This document shows, one piece after another, positions 8,462 through 14,903 of a DNA stretch of 24,621 nucleotides (its first letter is position 1; the number at the start of each line of letters is the position of its first letter). The translations under genes and the position numbers were made by a program. The stretch is from Treponema sp. (lineage in GTDB: Bacteria; Spirochaetota; Spirochaetia; Treponematales; Treponemataceae), in contig JALNVF010000036.1 in NCBI GenBank assembly GCA_023231445.1, positions 1 through 24,621 of the forward strand, in the 5' to 3' direction. A model generated the notes under the pieces. It was not told where the DNA came from. It made no database searches and saw nothing but the letters and a program-made list of their open reading frames with translations.

Positions 8462-8754
8462 ACACAGATTAATCCTCCGAATAAACTGTTAAAGGCATCC
8501 CGTGCCTTTTTTGCCTCATCAACTTCCCTGTTTTCTGATAAAAAACCGGTTTTAGGAGAAAAATTGTCACAAAAATTCGCTTCTTCTTTATCGAGAACAA
8601 GCTCCTGAACAGTTTCCCTGCAGTCATAATGAGCGCCCGGGGCATAATATTTACAATTCCGGCAGCATCGAAGATCCGCTCCGCATTCAGGGCACACCGA
8701 ATCCCTGTATATAGTTTCTGTCGTATCAATTGATCTACCACATTTCCAGCACAT
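8458..8754 (-). CDS. Small zinc-ribbon protein of unknown function
   Basis: A 98-residue protein with two N-terminal metal-binding pairs: CWKC at 2-5, CPEC at about 21-24, and further cysteines in CCRNCKYY. This is a zinc-ribbon pattern. A second cysteine/histidine cluster (HYDC, FCDNF) follows, then a charged helical C-terminus (ENREVDEAKKARDAFNSLFGG). The role is unknown; such proteins often bind nucleic acid or other proteins. It forms a two-gene operon with murI through an ATGA overlap. No Shine-Dalgarno precedes its ATG, and a promoter with perfect spacing ends 6 nt upstream. Confidence 0.8.
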   Translation of the reverse strand: MCWKCGRSIDTTETIYRDSVCPECGADLRCCRNCKYYAPGAHYDCRETVQELVLDKEEANFCDNFSPKTGFLSENREVDEAKKARDAFNSLFGGLICV

Positions 8755-8760
8755 GGCTGC

Positions 8761-8789
8761 ATTTTAATCATTTGACTAAACAAGCGCAA
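8761..8789 (-). promoter_or_regulatory. Predicted leaderless promoter of the zinc-ribbon/murI operon
   Basis: Minus strand: TTGCGC (8789-8784), 17 bp, TAAAAT (8766-8761), 6 nt, ATG at 8754. It overlaps almost completely the plus-strand promoter at 8772-8800. Confidence 0.55.
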
Positions 8790-8800
8790 TACCGTACCAT
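8772..8800 (+). promoter_or_regulatory. Predicted leaderless promoter of the pentapeptide-like gene
   Basis: TTGACT (8772-8777), 17 bp, TACCAT (8795-8800), then AAAAGT and the ATG at 8807. The -35 matches consensus at five of six positions. No Shine-Dalgarno is present. Confidence 0.55.
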
Positions 8801-8806
8801 AAAAGT

Positions 8807-9472
8807 ATGTATACACTGAACAAATGTCTCGTCCATTCGTGTAAAAACCTTGCGCTTTCCACATTTGACGAAGACGGAAATATCACCGGTAAAGGAAATT
8901 ACTGTCTTGACCATATATCCGATCCGGGGAAAATAAAAGAACAGATATATGCATACATCAAAAATCACGATGTTATTACAGGATTAAATACAACAGGGAT
9001 TACATTCACCGGTATAGATCTTACAAACAAACGTTTTTACGGCTGCAATTTCCAGCACTGTACATTCACAAATCTCCATTCAGAAGGATTACGCAGCCGG
9101 ATGAGTATGTTTGATTTTGCGACGTTCAGTGACTGCACACTGCTAAACTGCAATATGCAGTTTACCTCATTTGCAGGCTGTACATTCTCACACACCCTTT
9201 TCACCGGCAGCGATATGGTACAAAATAATTTTAACGGTGTTCAGTCATTCCAGTCATCCTTTGACGATTCTGATTTATATAATTCACGTTTTATCCGTGC
9301 AAAACTCATAAACACGTCGTTTCGTAACTGCAACGTAAAAAAGACATTCTTCATTGAATGTACTCAGGAAAACGTTTCATTCAAAATGTCGAATACACGG
9401 GAAGCAGTCTTTACTCCGCTGGGAAGCGCGCTGTCCCTGGGAATAGATCAGGGTGGAGGTTCCATATTTTGA
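8807..9472 (+). CDS. Pentapeptide-repeat-like protein with N-terminal Cys/His cluster
   Basis: A 221-residue protein. Residues 1-40 contain C7-x4-C12 and C33-x2-H36, a spacing compatible with a small zinc site (inference). From about residue 62 the chain consists of repeated units with a hydrophobic or aromatic residue every fifth position (FYGCNFQHCTFTNL, FDFATFSDCTLLNCNMQFTSFAGCTF, FDDSDLYNSRFIRAKLINTSFRNC), typical of the right-handed beta-helix of pentapeptide-repeat proteins. Function cannot be read from the repeats. The stop overlaps the TTG start of the metallo-beta-lactamase-fold gene, whose Shine-Dalgarno lies in this gene's last codons, so the two are coupled. There is no Shine-Dalgarno before its own ATG. 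Confidence 0.8.
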   Translation: MYTLNKCLVHSCKNLALSTFDEDGNITGKGNYCLDHISDPGKIKEQIYAYIKNHDVITGLNTTGITFTGIDLTNKRFYGCNFQHCTFTNLHSEGLRSRMSMFDFATFSDCTLLNCNMQFTSFAGCTFSHTLFTGSDMVQNNFNGVQSFQSSFDDSDLYNSRFIRAKLINTSFRNCNVKKTFFIECTQENVSFKMSNTREAVFTPLGSALSLGIDQGGGSIF

Positions 9473-10077
9473 AAATATATTTTCACCTGAACCTCGGAGG
9501 TTTTTCCAACTGCTACGTCGTCGCAAATGAAAAATGTAAGGAAGCAATAATCATAGATCCGGGACAAATAACAGAAAAAATAATTGATAATATCGAAAGC
9601 GGTTCATACAAACTATCCGGAGTCTTTATTACTCACAATCACGGGAGTCATGTCCACGGATTAAGAACACTGCGGAAAATTTATACACCAAAAATTTATG
9701 CTGCAGACTGGGAAGTAGCCGGCAATGATACGAACGTGATCACCGGCGATGGAAAAGTACGTATTGCAGGTCTTACCGTACGGTACATGGCACTACCCGG
9801 CCACACGGCAGACTCAATGGTATATAAAATAGGGAACGTTCTTTTCACCGGCGATACAATTTCCGCCGGAAAAATCGGCACAACAAACAGCAGTTATTCT
9901 GATTTTATTCTGCGTAACAATATTGACCGGAAAATATTTTCTCAACAGGATGCAACAGTTCTTATGCCGGGACACGGCCCACCCACATGCGTCGGTGCCG
10001 AAAAATTATACAATCTTGATATGGTACAAATTACAGAGAAAGATGAATTTTCCGAAACTCCGCTATCTGACGAGTGA
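9469..10077 (+). CDS. Metallo-beta-lactamase-fold hydrolase, altered metal motif
   Basis: The start is the TTG at 9469, sharing TTGA with the previous gene's stop. A strong GGAGGT at 9455-9460 stands 8 nt upstream, and the protein (202 residues) then begins directly with the domain's first strand (MKIYFHLNLGGFSNCYVV). The fold resembles glyoxalase II-type hydrolases: THNHGSHVHG at 55-64, LPGHTADS (His112), LFTGDT (Asp129) and MPGHGPPT (His169). The canonical signature is HxHxDH; here the Asp position is Ser60, which should remove a ligand of the second metal. The substrate is unknown. The 3' end overlaps the convergent gene by 15 bp. Confidence 0.85.
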   Translation: MKIYFHLNLGGFSNCYVVANEKCKEAIIIDPGQITEKIIDNIESGSYKLSGVFITHNHGSHVHGLRTLRKIYTPKIYAADWEVAGNDTNVITGDGKVRIAGLTVRYMALPGHTADSMVYKIGNVLFTGDTISAGKIGTTNSSYSDFILRNNIDRKIFSQQDATVLMPGHGPPTCVGAEKLYNLDMVQITEKDEFSETPLSDE

Positions 10078-11889
10078 AACCCGTCCGCATGATAGTCCCC
10101 AGTTATCGAACGCATACTCGTTAAGCACGCGGGCAGCATCTTCAAACTGTATCCCCCTGTTATTCCGTACATATGCAGCAAGTTCCGGTATTTTCTTTAC
10201 CACAGAAGCCCTGTTTGCAAGATGTACAAAATAATCAGCAACACCGGAAAATGGCTGCTGCATAAGATACGCCATAAACTCGTTGTGTACAAGATAGGTA
10301 TCGTTCATATCGTAATCCAGATCAGCCTGTGTATGCCAGAAATTTGTCAGAAATTCAAGAGATTTTTGATCCATGGTATAGTACACCGCAGTGACTGCAT
10401 TGCGGAATTTCCCATCAGTAAAAAAAATACCATGCCAGCCTTCATGTGCAATAAACCGTCCGCGGAGCCACTTCGCTGAATTTTGAGAGACTGATATGAC
10501 TGCGCCCCTGCCCGTCTTATACAAATTGTTATTCTTTTCTATGATCTTATTCGCAATAAGAATGTCGCGAAGAAGATATTCTTTTTCATTCAGCTGAAAA
10601 TTCTCACTTGCAGCCTTCGTAAAAAAAGCAGCAAGCGTCTCTGCACTGTAATCGTGTGCATTGTATCCGTGTTTACCTTTAAGTTCTGCATCACTCAGAA
10701 GCGTTCCCCGGTAACCCGTTTTTTCAGCATAATATGCAAGCCGTCGGAAAAAATCATTCTGCACATCGTAATCACGCGTATCAAAAAAAAGAACACCGGG
10801 AAAACGGTTCCATTCAAACAACTCATAATCCGATGTACGCCAGTTTTCCTGCGGCCAGTTCAAAATAAATCCCGGATCCGTTTTAAATGGAACAAGAACA
10901 GATTTTCCTGAATCAGTTACAAGAGCACTCTCATCATGCATCATAACAAACGACGTTACGCTGTTTTTCGCGTTCTCAATTTCCATGCGCGAAAACGGAT
11001 TTTTGAGAGCCGACGTATGAATCTCAAGATCATCAACGCTTTTTGTACGGTACAGAGTGTACTGCTCTCCGCCTGCATTGAGCAGCATTGTAGAAGGATT
11101 ATCGACCGTTCCATAATCACCAGACTTTCCGAACGACAGAATGATACGGGGCAGTACAGATGAAGAAGTATTCTGGGCTGCAAACACCAAGGAAGCTCCC
11201 GAAAAATCGACAGCATCAGACTGTGCATGAACTTGTCCGCCGTTGGGAGCAAAACCGTAAAACGGTACAGTACCGGATTTATCCCATCCGAGAGCCGCAT
11301 TCCGTACTGCGGCGCCTGTTACTGATGCAGGAACTGGTGCATAAACAAAAAAACCGGCCGGAACCGTATTGGTATTTCCGGGAATATTTTTCTGCAGCGA
11401 AAGCGATAATTCAAAATCAGTCATATCACGAAGATCCGTACTTACCAGCGGACGCTGCACAATTTCCTTTTTCATCGATCCGTTTTTTTCAAAATCATTT
11501 TTAAAAAGGAACCCATACATCAGTGGGATCTCTCCGCCTGCAGCAAACGTTTTATATTTTTTCCCCTGCTTCACATGTATGCTTACCACTACAGCCGCAT
11601 CACCGTTCTTTTCAAAATAAGAATGGAGTTTATTCTGTTGAAGCTGCGTAAATTTATAATAGGCATACCCCGACTTTGAAGCCGCGGTACGGGCATTTAT
11701 ATTAAGCGCCCGGAGATGCCCGGAAGCGGCATGCATTTCCGAAGGGAATGTCAGTACAACAGGAGAAGAAGAAAAAAAATATTTCTGAAAAAAAAACACC
11801 ACATCAAGAACAAGCAGCGTGCAGAGTATGCTCAGGATGATTTTTTGCTTTTTTGTTAAAGTCTGCCAGAATTTTTTTACAGATAGCAT
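10063..11889 (-). CDS. Membrane-anchored putative zinc metalloprotease (HExxH)
   Basis: A 608-residue protein with a short basic N-terminus, one membrane segment at about 17-38 (KIILSILCTLLVLDVVFFF) and a long region expected outside the cytoplasm. Near the C-terminus lies HEGWH at 482-486, an HExxH motif preceded by a hydrophobic helix, followed by NEFMAYLMQQ with Glu537 as a possible third ligand, as in gluzincin-type proteases. The N-terminal two-thirds look beta-rich and match no family I can name. Catalytic activity is an inference from the motif. The start codon has no clear Shine-Dalgarno; a weak -10-like TATGTA (11901-11896) lies 6 nt upstream with no good -35. It diverges from the 151-residue gene with 49 bp between starts. 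Confidence 0.75.
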   Translation of the reverse strand: MLSVKKFWQTLTKKQKIILSILCTLLVLDVVFFFQKYFFSSSPVVLTFPSEMHAASGHLRALNINARTAASKSGYAYYKFTQLQQNKLHSYFEKNGDAAVVVSIHVKQGKKYKTFAAGGEIPLMYGFLFKNDFEKNGSMKKEIVQRPLVSTDLRDMTDFELSLSLQKNIPGNTNTVPAGFFVYAPVPASVTGAAVRNAALGWDKSGTVPFYGFAPNGGQVHAQSDAVDFSGASLVFAAQNTSSSVLPRIILSFGKSGDYGTVDNPSTMLLNAGGEQYTLYRTKSVDDLEIHTSALKNPFSRMEIENAKNSVTSFVMMHDESALVTDSGKSVLVPFKTDPGFILNWPQENWRTSDYELFEWNRFPGVLFFDTRDYDVQNDFFRRLAYYAEKTGYRGTLLSDAELKGKHGYNAHDYSAETLAAFFTKAASENFQLNEKEYLLRDILIANKIIEKNNNLYKTGRGAVISVSQNSAKWLRGRFIAHEGWHGIFFTDGKFRNAVTAVYYTMDQKSLEFLTNFWHTQADLDYDMNDTYLVHNEFMAYLMQQPFSGVADYFVHLANRASVVKKIPELAAYVRNNRGIQFEDAARVLNEYAFDNWGLSCGRVSLVR

Positions 11890-11925
11890 AACGTATACAT
11901 ACTACCCTGTTCGAATCAAAATTGC

Positions 11926-11931
11926 TATACT
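11926..11931 (+). promoter_or_regulatory. Predicted -10 box adjacent to the start codon at 11939
   Basis: TATACT followed by 7 nt and the ATG. The spacing matches the other leaderless candidates in the window, but the expected -35 position (around 11903-11908, TACCCT) is a poor match, so an activator or an extended element may be needed. Confidence 0.4.
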
Positions 11932-11938
11932 GTTGAAT

Positions 11939-12394
11939 ATGATTGTTTTTATTCCGCATCCTGCTGAAGCACTACTGCTGAACAAAGTACAGAAAAAAAT
12001 TCTTATGTCGCTGAACAGGGAACGGACAAACTGGTATCCGGTTTTTCCGCTCTGGGCTGTACCTGATGAAAACGATGCAGACATGGACGCATCAAATGCC
12101 CGGAGTACAATCTCTGCACTGATCATAGCAGCACCAGAAATAAGCGAAAACCGGATTTATTTCCCCGTAGAAATAAATATAAAAAACGGAAACACGATTA
12201 AGGGGAAAATATATGCCGGAAAAAGGCGGACAGCAGCTCCATCTCCTCGTGATATATCTGCAGACTCTGACCTACAGACAACCTTTCCGATTACCTGCAG
12301 AATATTCCGCGCAGCAGACGCGGAATTCAAATCTGTTTCCGAAAATGATTCCGAGTGGAAAGTCCTGAAATCATTCTGGATAAAAACAAAATAA
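11939..12394 (+). CDS. Conserved-looking hypothetical protein, 151 residues
   Basis: The frame is open further upstream, but the ATG at 11939 (MIVFIPHPAEALL) is preferred: upstream codons overlap the divergent gene, and a TATACT box ends 7 nt before this ATG. The product has a hydrophobic strand-like start, a tryptophan-containing segment (TNWYPVFPLWAVP) and a mixed basic C-terminus. It has no signal peptide, no membrane segment and no motif I recognise. Its stop codon directly abuts the stop codon of convergent ilvN. I cannot assign a function. Confidence 0.6.
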   Translation: MIVFIPHPAEALLLNKVQKKILMSLNRERTNWYPVFPLWAVPDENDADMDASNARSTISALIIAAPEISENRIYFPVEINIKNGNTIKGKIYAGKRRTAAPSPRDISADSDLQTTFPITCRIFRAADAEFKSVSENDSEWKVLKSFWIKTK

Positions 12395-12886
12395 CTATTT
12401 CAGAACTTTCTCGCCGCGTTCCATTGCGTTCAATCCTGTCTTTGCAAATTCAAGAATACCGAACGGTTCCAGCAGTCTGATAAGACTCGAAATCTTGTCT
12501 TCACTTCCGGTAGACTCAACTATAACCGAGTTAATTCCGACATCTACTATATGTGCCCGGAAAATATCGCATGTCCCGATTATTACTGCACGATTCTCCC
12601 CGCTTGCCTTTACTTTTATAAGAGCCATTTCGCGTTCACACGTTTTTGAACCGTCACAGTGCTGTATCGAAATAACTTCAACAAGCTTTGAAAGCTGTTT
12701 TTCTATCTGCTCAAGAATGTATTCGTCACCTTTTACAACAATTGTCATTCGCGATTGTCCCGGATTGCCTGTCTCGCAGACAGTCAGAGAATCTATATTA
12801 TATCCCCTCCGGCTGAACAGCCCGGAAACACGACTTAAAACACCCGCGTGATTTTCAACCAAAACAGATAAAACGTAGCTTTCCAT
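12395..12886 (-). CDS. ilvN: Acetolactate synthase small (regulatory) subunit
   Basis: The regulatory subunit activates acetolactate synthase and confers feedback inhibition by branched-chain amino acids. The 163-residue length is typical for the short form. Residues 1-75 are an ACT domain beginning VLSVLVENHAGVLSRVSGLFSRRGYNIDSLTV. The C-terminal domain (about 85-160) contains MALIKVKA and the GILEFAKTG motif near the end. A GGGGGA sequence stands 5 nt before the ATG as Shine-Dalgarno. It is the last gene of a three-gene operon, 21 nt after the DAHP synthase fusion. The catalytic subunit IlvB is not in the window, which is unusual because ilvB and ilvN are commonly adjacent. Confidence 0.93.
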   Translation of the reverse strand: MESYVLSVLVENHAGVLSRVSGLFSRRGYNIDSLTVCETGNPGQSRMTIVVKGDEYILEQIEKQLSKLVEVISIQHCDGSKTCEREMALIKVKASGENRAVIIGTCDIFRAHIVDVGINSVIVESTGSEDKISSLIRLLEPFGILEFAKTGLNAMERGEKVLK

Positions 12887-12907
12887 AAATATCCCCCAAT
12901 ATCTTTT

Positions 12908-14887
12908 TCAGATACTCTTCCCGGCTTCAGCATAAACACCAAGAAGGCGTACATCATCTGCCTGAACCTTTAATGCCGTCATAACACTGTTTACGTAATC
13001 AACCGCATCAGCACCCGTCGACTGCAGGGAAGCATCCGCATAGAAACGATATCTCCACGGCTGCCCCTGAATTGGACGCGATTCAAGCCGTGTAAGATTA
13101 AGCTTGAACGACTGAAACACTCCAAGACATGTATACAGCGCCCCCGGTTCATTCTTTACACAGAACATAAACGAAGCCATGTTCGGATTAAGACCTACTG
13201 AGGAACGACAGTTGTCCGCCATCTGTTTAACTTCCGTCCTGTCAGTAAAATGATTTGCAGCAATGACGACGAACCGTGTATAGTTCGCCGGATCGTCTTC
13301 GATATTTTCCTGAACAACGTCAAGTTTATAATATGATGCATTTACACCGCTTGCAATAGCAGCATTTTTATTTGAACCTGATTCTGCAACCTCACATGCC
13401 GCCGTCGAAGTTGAAACACAGTCTACCCGGTTCCATTCAGAATGAAGCGCAAGGAATTTTGAACACTGACTTATAGCCTGCGGATGAGAATACACTGTTT
13501 TAATTGTATCGGTAGTCGTACCCTTTATGCCGAGCAGTGAATGCTGCACACGCAGATGGACAGCACCGACAATACTCACATCCTCAAACTGAGTCAGATT
13601 GTCATAATTCTCGAATACGGAGCCTGCAAGCGTATTTTCAATCGGTACAATACCGTAATCAGCCTGTCCGTCGACGACTTTCTGAAAAACCATGCGGAAT
13701 GAGTCAACGGGCAGCGCCGTGACGCCGGTATCGAAATAACGGCTGATTGCCTGTTCTGCAAAAGCACCCCGTTTTCCGCTGTACGCACAGACAATTCCGT
13801 CGTGAGACGAAGTTTTTGCATCCGCAAGTTTTACCGGAATTTCCATACTGCGCAGATGGGTTACCGATTTTCCGACGACAGGAGCCATAGCTTCAATATC
13901 GCGCATAAGTTTGTCGAACTGTTCCGGATACAGAGACTGAGCACCATCGGAAAGCGCTTTATCAGGATTACAGTGTACTTCCACGATAATTCCGTCGGCC
14001 CCTGCCGCAATTGCAGCAAGTCCCATCGGTGCAACCTTATCGCGGATTCCGACTGCGTGACTCGGATCTACAATAATAGGCAGATGCGTCATGCCACGGA
14101 GTATCGGAATAGCGGAAAGATCAAGTGTATTACGCGTCGCACGCTCATACGTCCGGATCCCACGCTCGCACAGAATTACTTTGTCCGTTCCCGATGACAG
14201 CAGATATTCGGCCGACATAAGCCATTCTTCTATTGTTGCTGAAATTCCTCGCTTTAAAATAACAGGTTTACCAAGTTTGCCAAGTCTTTTCAAAAGTTCA
14301 AAGTTCTGCATGTTCCGGGCACCAACCTGATAGACATCTACGCCGTGATCTTCCATCGTCTTAAGAAATTCAGCGGCAACAACCTCTGTCACCACGGGCA
14401 TACCGTACTTATCACCGGCTTCCTTCAGCAGTTTCAGGCCTTCTTCTCCCAGGCCCTGAAACGCGTATGGAGACGTGCGGGGTTTGTACGCGCCGCCCCG
14501 GAGCATTGCAGCTCCGCTTTCGCTCACTCTTGCAGCAACAGACATCATCTGTTCCCGTGTTTCAACGGCACAAGGTCCGGCTATTGCAAGAATGCGCTGA
14601 CCTCCTACACGGATAATCTGTGAACGTATAGTCGGAATTTCCACAATTGTATTTTCAGGCTTGAATTCCCGGCTTGCCATTTTATACGGCTTTGAAATAG
14701 GTATGACCCGTTCGACACCGGGAAGAATTTCAACTTCCCGCGGATCAACCTTCAGTTTACCTACAGCCGCAATAATCGTTTCTTCTTCACCTTTTATCTC
14801 ATTCGTACGGAAATTATTCCGTACGAGATAGTCGGTAAGTTTTTGCCGTTCATCCCCTGTTATATTCTGTTTTAAAACAATGACCAT
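12908..14887 (-). CDS. Fusion of DAHP synthase and prephenate dehydratase
   Basis: A 659-residue bifunctional protein placing the first step of the shikimate pathway and a late step of phenylalanine synthesis in one chain. Residues 1-70 form a small ferredoxin-like regulatory domain. About 75-340 is a class I beta (AroF/AroG-like) DAHP synthase: AGPCAVET at 103-110, LRGGAYKPRTSPYAFQG at 129-145, VDPSHAVG at 273-280. About 365-545 is prephenate dehydratase: CAYSGKRGAFAEQA, the PIENTLAGSV segment, and the catalytic Thr in YTRF (536-539). About 570-655 is an ACT domain with PGALY and ESRP (602-605), the residues associated with phenylalanine binding. No chorismate mutase domain is visible. It lies 16 nt downstream of thrA and 21 nt upstream of ilvN. 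Domain assignments are secure; both activities are inferred. Confidence 0.9.
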   Translation of the reverse strand: MVIVLKQNITGDERQKLTDYLVRNNFRTNEIKGEEETIIAAVGKLKVDPREVEILPGVERVIPISKPYKMASREFKPENTIVEIPTIRSQIIRVGGQRILAIAGPCAVETREQMMSVAARVSESGAAMLRGGAYKPRTSPYAFQGLGEEGLKLLKEAGDKYGMPVVTEVVAAEFLKTMEDHGVDVYQVGARNMQNFELLKRLGKLGKPVILKRGISATIEEWLMSAEYLLSSGTDKVILCERGIRTYERATRNTLDLSAIPILRGMTHLPIIVDPSHAVGIRDKVAPMGLAAIAAGADGIIVEVHCNPDKALSDGAQSLYPEQFDKLMRDIEAMAPVVGKSVTHLRSMEIPVKLADAKTSSHDGIVCAYSGKRGAFAEQAISRYFDTGVTALPVDSFRMVFQKVVDGQADYGIVPIENTLAGSVFENYDNLTQFEDVSIVGAVHLRVQHSLLGIKGTTTDTIKTVYSHPQAISQCSKFLALHSEWNRVDCVSTSTAACEVAESGSNKNAAIASGVNASYYKLDVVQENIEDDPANYTRFVVIAANHFTDRTEVKQMADNCRSSVGLNPNMASFMFCVKNEPGALYTCLGVFQSFKLNLTRLESRPIQGQPWRYRFYADASLQSTGADAVDYVNSVMTALKVQADDVRLLGVYAEAGKSI

Positions 14888-14903
14888 TACAACCTCTTGT
14901 TGT

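Noticed and set aside
9358..9468. Longer MBL-fold protein from an ATG inside the pentapeptide-like gene
   Set aside because: That part is the other gene in another frame; TTG 9469 has a strong SD and begins the domain.
12495..12851. Antisense open frame inside ilvN
   Set aside because: Shadow of the ACT-domain gene; skewed composition.
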